Shown: one piece after another, positions 17,329-26,156 of the stretch
How positions within the stretch are numbered: position 1 is the stretch's first letter
How the letters are laid out: every line of letters begins with the position of its first letter
From: Streptomyces sp. SID8352
GTDB taxonomy: Bacteria > Actinomycetota > Actinomycetes > Streptomycetales > Streptomycetaceae
Assembly: GCF_009862265.1 (NCBI RefSeq)
Contig: NZ_WWGX01000055.1
Coordinates: 1 to 64,000 of the forward strand
Length of the DNA: 64,000 nt
Direction of reading: 5' to 3'
Program-made: the position numbers and the translations under genes
The notes under the pieces: generated by a model
The model's database searches: none
Seen by the model: only the letters and a program-made list of their open reading frames with translations
Told to the model about the DNA's origin: nothing

Positions 17329-18789
17329 TCACGCGATGTGCTCGTCCTCCAACTCCGCCGTGTGGCGGTTGGTGAAGCGGCTCACCAGGCGCTTGGCCTC
17401 CGGGTCGGGCAGGGTCCGGCCGTAGGTGGCGGCCACGTTGTCGCCGAACTCGCGGGGCGTGGGGTAGCTGCCGTTGATGGACTGCTTGAACACCTGGTAG
17501 TAGGCGTCCTCGTCCGGCTCCGTCGCCGGGGTGCCGCCGCCCCCGCCCAGCTCGCGGGTGCGGTGCGGGCCCACCGGGATGGGGAAGCTGCCGGTCTCCT
17601 CCATGGAGGGCTCGGGGTCCGGCTCCTGGAGCGGCGGCTCCTCCTCGTACTGGTCGCGGTACTGGTCGGCCTGCTCCTGCTCGGCGTACCACTGGGCGTA
17701 CTGCTCGGCCGGGTCGTACGTGGGGTCGTAGCCGCCCTGGTACGCGACCTGGCGCGGGGACTTGAACCAGGGGCTCTGCTCGGGGGAGGGCTCCGGCCCG
17801 CCCTGCCGCGCGGAGGGCCCGCCGGGGTGCTCGCCCTGCTCGCCCCGTCCGTCCGGGCCGTGTCCGTCCTGTCCGTCCGGCTCCGCGCCGCTGCCCTGCC
17901 CGTCCGGTGCGCCCTGTCCGTCCCGGGCGGTCCGCCCGGGCGCGGCCTTGGCCGCGGCGCGGACGGCGGCGCCGCCGTCGCCGAGCTCCCTGCGCTGCGC
18001 GGCCGGGGACGCCGCCCCGGCGGCGGGGGTGCCCGCGGTGACGGCGGCGGGCTCCTGGGCGGCTCCGAGGCGTGCCGGGGCCGGGGGCAGCAGCGCCGGT
18101 TCGATGCCGGCCGCCGCCAGGCCCGCGGGGGCGGTCTCCGCGAGGGCGACGCCGTAGCGGGCCAGCCGCAGCGGCATCAGCGACTCGACCGGGGCCTTGC
18201 GGCGCCAGGCCCGGCCGAAGCGGGAGCGCAGCCGGGCCTGGTAGACCAGCCGCTCCTGCTCCAGCTTGATGACCTGGTCGTAGGAGCGCAGCTCCCACAG
18301 CTTCATCCGCCGCCACAGCAGGAACGTCGGCACCGGGGACAGCAGCCAGCGGGTCAGCCGGACGCCCTCCATGTGCTTGTCGGCGGTGATGTCGGCGATG
18401 CGGCCGATGGCATGCCGGGCCGCCTCGACGGAGACCACGAACAGCACCGGGATCACCGCGTGCATCCCCACGCCCAGCGGGTCCGGCCAGGCCGCCGCGC
18501 CGTTGAAGGCGATGGTCGCCGCCGTCAGCAGCCACGCCGTCTGGCGCAGCAGCGGGAACGGGATGCGTATCCAGGTCAGCAGCAGGTCCAGGGCGAGCAG
18601 GACGCAGATGCCCGCGTCGATGCCGATCGGGAAGACGTAACTGAAGTCCCCGAAGCCCTTCTTGACGGCCAGCTCGCGGACCGCGGCGTAGGAGCCCGCG
18701 AAGCCGATCCCGGCGATCACGACGGCACCGAAGACGACCATGCCGATGAGGATGCGATGCGTCCGTGTCAGCTCAAGTGGCCCGGCCAC
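17329..18789 (-). CDS. DUF2637 membrane protein (SpdB-like N-terminus)
   Basis: 486 residues. Four predicted membrane helices lie in the first ~150 residues (HRILIGMVVFGAVVIAGIGF, FPIGIDAGICVLLALDLLL, TAWLLTAATIAFNGAAAW, VIPVLFVVSVEAARHAIG), the DUF2637 pattern also found in plasmid spread (Spd) proteins. A basic cytoplasmic segment follows, then a long Pro/Gly/Glu-rich disordered tail ending in TNRHTAELEDEHIA. Function is unknown; chromosomal copies are conserved in Streptomyces. The start is GTG 18789 with GGGAGGGGAG 6 nt upstream; an upstream ATG at 18825 lacks that support. Confidence 0.78.
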   Translation of the reverse strand: MAGPLELTRTHRILIGMVVFGAVVIAGIGFAGSYAAVRELAVKKGFGDFSYVFPIGIDAGICVLLALDLLLTWIRIPFPLLRQTAWLLTAATIAFNGAAAWPDPLGVGMHAVIPVLFVVSVEAARHAIGRIADITADKHMEGVRLTRWLLSPVPTFLLWRRMKLWELRSYDQVIKLEQERLVYQARLRSRFGRAWRRKAPVESLMPLRLARYGVALAETAPAGLAAAGIEPALLPPAPARLGAAQEPAAVTAGTPAAGAASPAAQRRELGDGGAAVRAAAKAAPGRTARDGQGAPDGQGSGAEPDGQDGHGPDGRGEQGEHPGGPSARQGGPEPSPEQSPWFKSPRQVAYQGGYDPTYDPAEQYAQWYAEQEQADQYRDQYEEEPPLQEPDPEPSMEETGSFPIPVGPHRTRELGGGGGTPATEPDEDAYYQVFKQSINGSYPTPREFGDNVAATYGRTLPDPEAKRLVSRFTNRHTAELEDEHIA

Positions 18790-18804
18790 CCGTACTCCCC
18801 TCCC

Positions 18805-18837
18805 TGTGCCTGTTGTTGCGCGCAACAGAGTGGCACA
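18805..18837. promoter_or_regulatory. Palindrome upstream of the DUF2637 gene
   Basis: A perfect 14-bp palindrome TGTTGCGCGCAACA (18814-18827) sits inside outer arms TGTGCC and GGCACA that are symmetric but offset by one base. It lies 25 nt upstream of the GTG, where a repressor would block transcription or overlap the leader. The binding protein is unknown. Confidence 0.45.
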
Positions 18838-18878
18838 TGTGTGCGGGGAACGGGTGGCCGGTGCGCCTCCCGGACCCG

Positions 18879-19688
18879 TCAGCCCTGTACGGCGGCGGCC
18901 CGGGACGGCGACGGGGAGGCCGGGGCGGACGGCGAACCGGTGCCCGAGGGGGCGCCCGTGCCCGGCCCGGCGTTGGCCTTCGCCACCGCGGCCACGGCCT
19001 CCTTGGCGGCCTTGCGCGCGGCCGCCGCCAGCTTCCCGGCGTCCGGTGCGCCGTCACCGGCCAGGCCCGCGCCGTTGTAGTCCAGGGTGACGACGACGTT
19101 CTCGACCCGGGCCACCACCGTCTGCTGCTTGAAGGCGCCCTCCTTCTTCGCCAGCTCGTAGCGGACCAGCGTCGCCTCGTCGCCCGTCTCCGCGACGGGC
19201 TCCGACTTCACGCCCTTGGCGCCCTGCGCCGCCTGCGCGTCGGCCACCTGCTTCCCGTAGTACTCGTGCGCCAGTTCGTCGCCGGGGCCGCGGGTGAGGT
19301 CCGAGTCGAAGCGCAGCAGGGACACGCTGAGCCAGCGGAACTGCGAGCCCTTCACCCCGTTGTCGTCGAGGCCGTCCCAGGAGCAGCTGCCGCGCGTCTC
19401 CGCGTCGCCGGAGGCGCCCTCCTTGCCCGAACCGGCGTCCGGGACCATGTCCTTCAGCGTCCCCTTCGCCAGCACCTTGCACGGCTCCGGCAGCACGGCG
19501 TACGCGGCCTCGCGCACCGTGGGGGACGGGCTCGCGGACGGGGTGGCGGAGGGCTTGCCGGCGGCGCTGTCCTTGGAGCCGGAGTCCGACGAGCAGCCCG
19601 CGGCGGCGAGGATCACGGGGACGGCGACCGCCCCGACCAGGACGCGGGACAGACGCTCGGCTCGGGCACGGGGGGCTCGTCGCTGCAT
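18879..19688 (-). CDS. DUF3558 lipoprotein
   Basis: 269 residues. The signal peptide ends in a lipobox (ILAAAGC), predicting lipidation at about Cys32. A Ser/Thr/Pro spacer precedes the DUF3558 domain, with Cys pairs in LPEPCKVL and GSCSWDG, and the protein ends in an Ala/Ser/Pro-rich tail. DUF3558 proteins are actinobacterial cell-surface lipoproteins of unknown function. The start is ATG 19688 with GAAGGA upstream. A paralogue is immediately upstream on the same strand. Confidence 0.82.
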   Translation of the reverse strand: MQRRAPRARAERLSRVLVGAVAVPVILAAAGCSSDSGSKDSAAGKPSATPSASPSPTVREAAYAVLPEPCKVLAKGTLKDMVPDAGSGKEGASGDAETRGSCSWDGLDDNGVKGSQFRWLSVSLLRFDSDLTRGPGDELAHEYYGKQVADAQAAQGAKGVKSEPVAETGDEATLVRYELAKKEGAFKQQTVVARVENVVVTLDYNGAGLAGDGAPDAGKLAAAARKAAKEAVAAVAKANAGPGTGAPSGTGSPSAPASPSPSRAAAVQG

Positions 19689-19793
19689 GGTTCCTTCACT
19701 TGGCGGTTGGGAACGGGTCCGAGGGGTCACCGTACGCGGTGGAAACGGCGCGCCGTCCCCCCGCCCGGACCCCGCGGGCGGCCCCGGACGGCC

Positions 19794-20621
19794 TCAGCCG
19801 CGCAGCGAACCGGCGAGCTGGGAGGCGAGCTTCCGCGCCCTGTCCTGCATGTCCTCGCTGTCGGGCACGACCCCGGCCAGCGCGGGCTGCTCGGCGTACT
19901 CGATGGTCACGACGACGTTGGACGTGCGGAACGCCACAGTCACGGTGCGGCGTTCGGCGGTCGGGCCGGGGCCGCTCAGCTCGTCGTCGACGAACGCCTC
20001 GTCGCCCAGGTCGTCCAGGAGCCTCGGCAGGGGCGCCGGGGAGGCGGTGGCGTCGGCGGAGGGGTCCCCGGAGGGGACGGCCGGGGAGCCGGAGGGGGAG
20101 GCGGTCGCGGAGGCGGTGGGGGAGGGCGTTCCGGTCGGGGAGGCCGGTGCCGACGCCCCCGGCGACGCGGACGGCTCCGGCAGGTCGGCCGCGGCCACCT
20201 GGCGGGCGAACAGCGCCTCCGCCTGGCTGTCGTCGCTGACCGCGTTGTCGTAGGAGACCACGCGCTCGAAGTCCACGAAGAGGTGGTCGGTGGCGTCGGC
20301 GGAGTCGACCTTCCAGCGGCAGCCGACCTTGCGGTCCGTGTTGTAGGCGAGGGAGGGCTCGCCCGCGTACGCCTTCTGGCGCTGCGCCTCGTCCGGGATC
20401 TCCCGGATGCCGGGCAGCATCGCGTCGAGCGTCTTGCGGCCGACCGCGCGGCACGGCTCCGGCAGCGTGCGGTATCTGCCCGGCTGGGCGGCCTCCGTGG
20501 CGACGCCGTCGCCCCCCGGATGGGAGTCGTCCGTCGTGGCGCCGTCCCCCGTGCCGCCGGTGCAGCCGGCCAGCAGTGCCACCAGACAGGCGGCGGCGGG
20601 TACGTAGGCCTTCCGCTGCAC
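19794..20621 (-). CDS. DUF3558 lipoprotein (paralogue of the next gene)
   Basis: 275 residues with signal peptide and lipobox LLAGC (lipidation near Cys20). The domain shows LPEPCRAVGRKTLDAMLPG and VGCRWKVDS, parallel to the downstream gene's LPEPCKVL and GSCSWDG, so the two arose by duplication. A Ser/Pro/Ala-rich insert (~residues 135-180) splits the domain. The start is GTG 20621 with GAGAGGAG 8 nt upstream. It is divergent from rtcB; no other operon partner is visible. Confidence 0.8.
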   Translation of the reverse strand: MQRKAYVPAAACLVALLAGCTGGTGDGATTDDSHPGGDGVATEAAQPGRYRTLPEPCRAVGRKTLDAMLPGIREIPDEAQRQKAYAGEPSLAYNTDRKVGCRWKVDSADATDHLFVDFERVVSYDNAVSDDSQAEALFARQVAAADLPEPSASPGASAPASPTGTPSPTASATASPSGSPAVPSGDPSADATASPAPLPRLLDDLGDEAFVDDELSGPGPTAERRTVTVAFRTSNVVVTIEYAEQPALAGVVPDSEDMQDRARKLASQLAGSLRG

Positions 20622-20708
20622 GGTCGGGCTCCTCTCGACGGTGTGGACCGGGGCGGTCGCGCGCCGTCCCCGCCGGTTAATCGCTTGCCGCGGGAGGGCG
20701 TCCCCTGG

Positions 20709-20719
20709 AGACAATGTCT
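20709..20719. promoter_or_regulatory. Palindrome AGACAATGTCT in the rtcB / lipoprotein divergent region
   Basis: A perfect inverted repeat AGACA-A-TGTCT about 88 bp from the lipoprotein GTG and 107 bp from the rtcB ATG. It could be an operator for either gene. It is short, so chance is possible. Confidence 0.3.
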
Positions 20720-20825
20720 ATCGCACGCGCTGCCGTGACCGCCGGTCGGCCGCCCCTTTCGACGACCTGGCTCCGGTTTTTGCGCTTCATGACTTCAGCA
20801 CTGTTTCCGGGGGAAAGAGACCGAT

Positions 20826-22019
20826 ATGTCGTACGTGGAGATACCGGGCGCGCGGGTCCCGATCCGGATGTGGACGGACCCGTCGACGGTGGAGGAGGGA
20901 GCCCTCCAGCAGCTCCGGAACGTGGCCACCCTGCCGTGGATCAAGGGCCTGGCGGTCATGCCGGACGTGCACTACGGCAAGGGCGCGACGGTCGGCTCGG
21001 TCATCGCCATGCGCGACGCGGTGTGCCCGGCCGCGGTGGGCGTCGACATCGGCTGCGGGATGTCCGCGGTGCGCACCTCCCTCACCGCCGACGACCTGCC
21101 CGGCGACCTGTCCCGCCTGCGCTCGTGCGTCGAGGCCGCCATCCCGGTGGGCCGCGCCATGCACGACGAACCGGTCGGTCCCGGCGGCTTCCACGGCCTG
21201 CCGACGGCGGGCTGGGACGACTTCTGGGGCCGGTTCGACGGGGTCGCGGAGGCGGTGCGGTTCCGCGCGGAGCGGGCCGCGCGGCAGATCGGGACGCTCG
21301 GCGGCGGCAACCACATGATCGAGCTCTGCCTCGACCAGTCCGGGGCGGTGTGGCTGATGCTGCACTCCGGCTCGCGCAACATCGGCAAGGAGCTGGCCGA
21401 GCACCACATCGGCGTCGCCCAGCGGCTCCCGCACAACCAGGGCCTGGTCGACCGCGATCTGGCGGTCTTCGTGGCGGACACCCCGCAGATGGCGGCCTAC
21501 CGCAACGACCTGTTCTGGGCGCAGGAGTACGCCCGGTACAACCGCACCCTCATGATGGCGCTCCTCAAGGACGTGGTCCGGCGGGAGTTCAGGAAGGCGG
21601 GGCCGGTCTTCGAGCCGGAGGTCTCCTGCCACCACAACTACGTGGCGGAGGAGCGGTACGAGGGGATGGACCTGCTGGTCACCCGCAAGGGCGCGATCCG
21701 CGCCGGTGCCGGTGAGTACGGCATCATCCCCGGCTCCATGGGCACCAGTTCCTACATCGTGAAGGGCCTCGGCAACGAGAAGGCGTTCAACTCCGCCTCG
21801 CACGGCGCGGGTCGGCGCATGAGCCGCAACGCGGCCAAGCGGCACTTCACCGTGCGGGACCTGGAGGAGCAGACCAAGGGCGTGGAGTGCCGCAAGGACT
21901 CCGGGGTGCTGGACGAGATCCCGGGCGCCTACAAGAACATCGACCGGGTGATGGAGCAGCAGCGGGACCTCGTGGAGGTCGTCGCGAAGCTCAAGCAGTT
22001 CATCTGCGTCAAGGGCTGA
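20826..22019 (+). CDS. rtcB: RtcB-type RNA ligase
   Basis: 397 residues, typical of bacterial RtcB. Metal-binding and GTP-binding blocks are visible: VGVDIGCGM (~75), GGGNHMIE (~160), CHHN (~267) and NSASHGAGR (~325-333), whose His becomes guanylylated. RtcB joins 2',3'-cyclic phosphate or 3'-phosphate RNA ends to 5'-OH ends using GTP and Mn2+, acting in RNA repair or tRNA ligation. No archease or RtcR/RtcA gene is adjacent, so it lacks the E. coli sigma-54-controlled context. The ATG follows a GGGGGAAAGAG purine run. Confidence 0.93.
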   Translation: MSYVEIPGARVPIRMWTDPSTVEEGALQQLRNVATLPWIKGLAVMPDVHYGKGATVGSVIAMRDAVCPAAVGVDIGCGMSAVRTSLTADDLPGDLSRLRSCVEAAIPVGRAMHDEPVGPGGFHGLPTAGWDDFWGRFDGVAEAVRFRAERAARQIGTLGGGNHMIELCLDQSGAVWLMLHSGSRNIGKELAEHHIGVAQRLPHNQGLVDRDLAVFVADTPQMAAYRNDLFWAQEYARYNRTLMMALLKDVVRREFRKAGPVFEPEVSCHHNYVAEERYEGMDLLVTRKGAIRAGAGEYGIIPGSMGTSSYIVKGLGNEKAFNSASHGAGRRMSRNAAKRHFTVRDLEEQTKGVECRKDSGVLDEIPGAYKNIDRVMEQQRDLVEVVAKLKQFICVKG

Positions 22020-22068
22020 CGCCCGCGGGCGCGGTGCGCGCGGCGGCCCGGCAGGGGCCCGCCCGGCC

Positions 22069-22100
22069 CGGCGGCCCGGCAGGGGCCCGCCGGGCCGCCG
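22069..22100. terminator. Terminator between convergent rtcB and SDR genes
   Basis: A perfect 12-bp inverted repeat (22069-22080 and 22089-22100) with an 8-nt loop, 50 nt after the rtcB stop and 10 nt before the SDR stop. It should serve both genes. Confidence 0.7.
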
Positions 22101-22110
22101 CCGTGCGCGC

Positions 22111-22887
22111 CTACGCCTCCCGGTGGACCTTGGTGTTGGACGCCTGGGCCCGGGGGCGGACGACGAGCAGGTCGACGTTGACGTGGGACGGCCGGGTGAC
22201 GGCCCAGGCGATGGTCTCGGCCACGTCGTCCGCGGTGAGGGGCTCGGCCACGCCCCGGTAGACCCGGGCGGCCTTCTCCTCGTCGCCGCCGAAGCGGGTC
22301 AGCGCGAACTCCTCGGTCCTGACCATGCCGGGGGCGATCTCGATCACGCGGACCGGGCGGCCGACGATCTCCAGCCGCAGGGTCTCCGCCAGCACGTGCT
22401 CGCCGTGCTTGGCGGCGACGTAACCCGCGCCGCCCTCGTAGGTGCCGTGCCCGGCGGTGGAGGTGACCACGACCACCGTGCCGTCGCCGCTCGCCTCCAG
22501 GCTGGGCAGGAGAGCCTGGGTGAGGTTGAGGGTGCCGATGACGTTGGTCTCGTACATGCGGCGCCAGTCGGCCGGGTCGCCGGTGGCCACCGGGTCGGCG
22601 CCGAGCGCTCCGCCCGCGTTGTTGACGAGGACGCCGACGGTGCGGAAGGCGGTCGCGAACTCGTCGACCGCGGCCCGGTCGGTGACGTCCAGCGGATAGG
22701 CGGTCGCCTTGTGCCCGGCGGCCCGGATCTCCTCGGCCAGCGCCTCGACGCGGTCCTTGCGGCGGGCGGTGAGGACGACCCGGTACCCGGCCGCGGCCAG
22801 GTGCCGGGCCGTGGCGGCGCCGATGCCGCTGCTCGCCCCGGTGACGACGGCGATGCGGGAGGCGGCGGACGGTTCGGCGGGGGCCAT
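22111..22887 (-). CDS. SDR family NAD(P)-dependent oxidoreductase
   Basis: 258-residue classical SDR. The cofactor motif TGASSGIG is at ~18-25, NNAGG near 92, catalytic Ser in VVTSTAG and Tyr-Lys in YVAAK. It has the LTRFGGDEEKA and VARPSHVN-like C-terminus of the YdfG/serine 3-dehydrogenase-like subgroup, so a small hydroxy acid or sugar alcohol may be the substrate; this is not certain. It stands alone, next to but probably not co-transcribed with the two-component system. Confidence 0.85.
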   Translation of the reverse strand: MAPAEPSAASRIAVVTGASSGIGAATARHLAAAGYRVVLTARRKDRVEALAEEIRAAGHKATAYPLDVTDRAAVDEFATAFRTVGVLVNNAGGALGADPVATGDPADWRRMYETNVIGTLNLTQALLPSLEASGDGTVVVVTSTAGHGTYEGGAGYVAAKHGEHVLAETLRLEIVGRPVRVIEIAPGMVRTEEFALTRFGGDEEKAARVYRGVAEPLTADDVAETIAWAVTRPSHVNVDLLVVRPRAQASNTKVHREA

Positions 22888-23105
22888 GGGCTGCTCCTCG
22901 GATGACGGGACGACCGGTCGCCGACCAGCGTAGGCGCCGGGCGGCGGTGCGGTGCGGGCGGCTGTGCGCCGCGCGGCCGGTGCGGTGCGGGCGGCCGGTG
23001 CCGCGTGGTGCGCGGCCGGTGCGGTGCGGTTCCGGCCGCCGCGGCGGCGCGGTTCCGGCGGCCGGGACGGCGTGGGGCGGGCCCCGGCGGCCCCCGGCGC
23101 CGCCG

Positions 23106-24617
23106 TCACCCGGCCGGGCCGGGGTCCTCCGGGGGCGGGCCGCCGGGGCCCGTGGTGAAGCCGATCACCGAGCCGCCGCCCTCCCTGCGGTGGGCGAAGG
23201 GGCCGCCCCCGTGGGCGAGGGCGACCTCGCGGACGATGGACAGGCCGAGGCCCGAGCCCGGCCGGGAGCGGGCGTCGGCGGCACGGTAGAAGCGGTCGAA
23301 GACGCGCGCCAGGTCCAGGTCGGTGATGCCGGGCCCGCGGTCGAGCACCTCGACCCGGACGCTGCCGGGCCGCGCGGGCCCGCTGACGACGACCTCGATG
23401 GGGGCGGTGCCCTCCGGGTCGAACTTCGCCGCGTTGTCGATCAGGTTGGACAGCGCCCGGGTCAGCATCCCGGGCCGCCCCTCGGCCTCCGTGGCGCCGC
23501 GGGCCCGGACGGTGATCTCGCGCCCGGTGCGCCGCCGGGCCGCGGTGGCCGCCTCGCGGGCGATCCCGGCGAGGTCGACTGGGGAGGCCGGCTCGGTGTC
23601 GGACTGCCCGGCCGCCAGCTCGACCAGCTCGTTGACGAGGTCGGTCAGCTCGCGGGCCTCCTGGCCCAGGTCGGCGACGAGTTCCTCGCGGGCGGCGGGC
23701 GGCAGCTCGTCGATCCGGCGCAGCAGCGAGATGTTGGTCCGCAGCGAGGTCAGCGGGGTGCGCAGCTCGTGCCCCGCGTCCTGCACCAGGCGGCGCTGGT
23801 CCTCCTCGGACTGGGCGAGCCGGCCCAGCATGTGGTCGAAGGCGCGGCCCAGCCGCCCCACCTCGTCGTGGCCGGTGACGGGCACCGGGATGCCGAGCCG
23901 CCGGGTGCGGGCGACGGCCTCGGCGGCGGAGGCGAGGACGCTCAGCCGCCGGGTGATGCGCCGGGCGAGCCACCAGCCGACCAGGCCGGCGGCGGTCACC
24001 ACCGCCGCCATCAGCACCAGGGTCCGGCGCTGGAGCGCGAGCAGCAGGTCCTCGGTGTCGCTGAACTCCTGGGCGACCTGCACCGCGCCCCGGCCGCCGC
24101 CGAGAGCGACGGTCGCGACCCGGTAGATGTCGTGGCCGACGTCGACGTCCTGGTGCATCACCATCCGGCCCGCCTCCGGTGCGGCGGCGGTGCGCCGGTC
24201 GGCGCCGGTGACCGGCAGCCGGGGCCCCGAGGGGTCGAGGACGGTGCCGTCCGGGCCGAGGACCTGCACGTCCGTGCGGGCGGGGCGGACGATGTCGTGG
24301 CCGGGGGCGGAGGAGGAGAAGTCGTTCGGGGACATCCGCTGCTGGCGCACCTCGGCCCGCAGGTCCTGGACGACCTGGTCGAAGACGGACTCCTGGTCCA
24401 CCCGGACCAGCCGGGCCGCCGCGTTGTAGGAGAGGACGCCGACGAGGACGGTGACCACGGCGGTGACCGTGGCGAAGGAGACGGCGAAGGTGGTCCGCAG
24501 CGACAGCAGCAGGGGCCGCCGCCCCCGGCCCGCCGGGCCCCTGCCGTCCGGGTGGCCGGGGGGAGGACCGGGCCGGGGGCCCGGCGGGGCGCCGGCCCGG
24601 CGCGCGGCGGCGCCCAC
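23106..24617 (-). CDS. Sensor histidine kinase, MprB-like
   Basis: 503 residues. A Pro/Gly-rich N-terminus precedes membrane helix 1 (~40-65, FAVSFATVTAVVTVLVGVLS), an extracytoplasmic sensor (~66-195), helix 2 (~197-217), a HAMP domain, a DHp domain with the phosphorylated His near residue 283 (QDAGHELRTPLTSL), and an HATPase with N box NLIDNAAKF, G1 DRGPGI and G2 GSGLGLSI. The GTG start directly follows the regulator's TGA, with GGGAGG inside the upstream gene, so kinase and regulator are translationally coupled. It resembles MprB of MprAB (envelope stress); signal and regulon cannot be read from sequence. Confidence 0.9.
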   Translation of the reverse strand: MGAAARRAGAPPGPRPGPPPGHPDGRGPAGRGRRPLLLSLRTTFAVSFATVTAVVTVLVGVLSYNAAARLVRVDQESVFDQVVQDLRAEVRQQRMSPNDFSSSAPGHDIVRPARTDVQVLGPDGTVLDPSGPRLPVTGADRRTAAAPEAGRMVMHQDVDVGHDIYRVATVALGGGRGAVQVAQEFSDTEDLLLALQRRTLVLMAAVVTAAGLVGWWLARRITRRLSVLASAAEAVARTRRLGIPVPVTGHDEVGRLGRAFDHMLGRLAQSEEDQRRLVQDAGHELRTPLTSLRTNISLLRRIDELPPAAREELVADLGQEARELTDLVNELVELAAGQSDTEPASPVDLAGIAREAATAARRRTGREITVRARGATEAEGRPGMLTRALSNLIDNAAKFDPEGTAPIEVVVSGPARPGSVRVEVLDRGPGITDLDLARVFDRFYRAADARSRPGSGLGLSIVREVALAHGGGPFAHRREGGGSVIGFTTGPGGPPPEDPGPAG

Positions 24618-25373
24618 TCAGCCCTCCCGCAGCACGTAGCCCACCCCGCGCACCGTCTGGATGAGCTGGGGGGCGCCGGGCTGGTCGAGCTTGCGGCGCA
24701 GATAGCCGACGTAGACGGCGAGGTTCTTGGAGCCGGGCCCGAAGTCGTAGCCCCAGATGCGGTCGTAGATGGTCGAGTGGTCGAGGACGACGCCCGCGTT
24801 GCGCACCAGCAGCTCCAGCAGCTCGAACTCGGTGCGGGTCAGCTCCAGCTCCCGTCCGCCGCGCCAGGCGCGCCGGGCCCGCGGGTCCATCCGCACCCCG
24901 GCCGCCTCCGGCACCCGTCCGGCGCCCTCCTCCCGTCCGGCGTCCGGCCCCGGTGTCCGGACGAGGGCGGCGGCGGCCGGGGAGGCGGGGCCGGGCTCGG
25001 GCGGCGGGTCCGTGCGGCGCAGCAGGGCGCGCAGCCGGGCGAAGACCTCCTCGACGTCGAACGGCTTCACCACGTAGTCGTCGGCGCCCGCGTCCAGGCC
25101 GACGATGCGGTCGGCGGTCTCCACCAGCGCGGTCAGCATGAGGATCGGGGTGCGGTCGCCCTCGGCGCGCAGGGACCGGCAGACCTGGAGGCCGTCGACG
25201 CCGGGCATCATCACGTCCAGGACCAGGATGTCCGGGCGCGAGCGATGGGCCTGGGCCAGCGCCTCCGCGCCGTCGGCGACCGCGGTGACCCGGTAGCCCT
25301 CCAGGGTCAGGGCACGCTCCAGGGCGTGCCGGATGGCGCGGTCGTCTTCGGCGAGCAGTACGGTCCGTGGCAC
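24618..25373 (-). CDS. OmpR/PhoB-family response regulator, MprA-like
   Basis: 251 residues. The receiver domain covers ~3-120, with acidic pocket E9-D10-D11, phospho-acceptor Asp53 (VLDVMMPG), Thr and Lys in MLTA and VVKPFD. A longer than usual Pro/Ala linker (~125-150) leads to a winged-helix DNA-binding domain (~155-250, ELTRTEFELLELLVRN to TVRGVGYVLRE). The start is GTG 25373, giving the family N-terminus VPRTVLLAEDD. It is first in the operon with the kinase. Confidence 0.92.
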   Translation of the reverse strand: MPRTVLLAEDDRAIRHALERALTLEGYRVTAVADGAEALAQAHRSRPDILVLDVMMPGVDGLQVCRSLRAEGDRTPILMLTALVETADRIVGLDAGADDYVVKPFDVEEVFARLRALLRRTDPPPEPGPASPAAAALVRTPGPDAGREEGAGRVPEAAGVRMDPRARRAWRGGRELELTRTEFELLELLVRNAGVVLDHSTIYDRIWGYDFGPGSKNLAVYVGYLRRKLDQPGAPQLIQTVRGVGYVLREG

Positions 25374-25493
25374 CCGCCCAGTCTGCCAAGCCACCGGGCG
25401 CGCGGCGGATCTTCTCACCGAGGTCTCACCCGCGGAGGGCCGGTGCCCGGACGGTTCCGGGCACCGGCCCCCTCGGCGGGCGCGGCCGGGACG

Positions 25494-26156
25494 TCACCCC
25501 GCGGGGCGCAGCGCCGCCAGCCGTTCCTCGAACGGCACCGGGCCGTCGGGGCGGCCGGCGGCCGGGGCGGCGGTGCCGGTGCCGGCGGGGGTGGCCGGGG
25601 CGGTGGCACCGGCGGGGAGTGCGGGCGCCGCCGCGGACAGCCCGCGCATCAGCGCGGCGAGCTGCTCCCCGGCCCGGCCGATCCGGCCCTCCAGGCCCTC
25701 GGCGCCCCAGTCCTCGGAGGCGGCGTAGACCCCGGTGGGCACGACGACGGCCTTGAGGTGGGCGAAGAGCGGGCGCAGCGCGTGCTCCAGCACCAGGGAG
25801 TGGCGGGCGCTGCCGCCGGTCGCGGCGACCAGCACGGGCTTCCCGGCCAGGGCGTCGGGGTCGTCGCCGCCCAGGGCGTCGAAGAAGGACTTGAAGAGTC
25901 CGCTGTACGACGCCGAGAACACCGGGGTGACCACGATCAGTCCGTCGGCCGAGCGCACCGCGTCGAAGGCGGCGGACAGGCCCGCCCCGGGGAAGCCGCT
26001 GGTGAAGGCGTGCGCGATTTCCACGGCGAGGTCGCGGACCTCGACGACCTCCACCCCGGCCGGGGCGTGCCCGGTGGTGGCGGCGGCCAGCCGGTCGGCG
26101 AGCAGCCGGGTGGAGGAGGGGACCGTCAGTCCGGCGGAGACGACGACGAGCCTCAT
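25494..26156 (-). CDS. NADPH-dependent FMN reductase (CE1759 family)
   Basis: 220 residues of a flavodoxin-fold FMN reductase. The core covers residues 1-180, with SSTRLLADRL, TPVFSASYSGLFKSFFDAL (flavin-binding loop) and VLVAATGGSARHS. An Ala/Pro-rich ~30-residue segment precedes the C-terminal PVPFEERLAALRP. It should supply reduced flavin to the flavin-dependent monooxygenase upstream, whose stop overlaps this ATG by 4 nt. This reductase/LLM pair is a recurrent actinobacterial two-gene unit (CE1758/CE1759 families). Confidence 0.87.
   Translation of the reverse strand: MRLVVVSAGLTVPSSTRLLADRLAAATTGHAPAGVEVVEVRDLAVEIAHAFTSGFPGAGLSAAFDAVRSADGLIVVTPVFSASYSGLFKSFFDALGGDDPDALAGKPVLVAATGGSARHSLVLEHALRPLFAHLKAVVVPTGVYAASEDWGAEGLEGRIGRAGEQLAALMRGLSAAAPALPAGATAPATPAGTGTAAPAAGRPDGPVPFEERLAALRPAG

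Noticed and set aside
17329..18789. DUF2637 gene as evidence of an integrated conjugative plasmid
   Set aside because: No integrase, Tra/FtsK protein, rep gene or tRNA attachment site nearby; chromosomal DUF2637 genes are common.
24618..25493. SDR, histidine kinase, response regulator and FMN reductase as one operon
   Set aside because: There are gaps of about 120 and 218 nt with no coupling; only the kinase and regulator abut.
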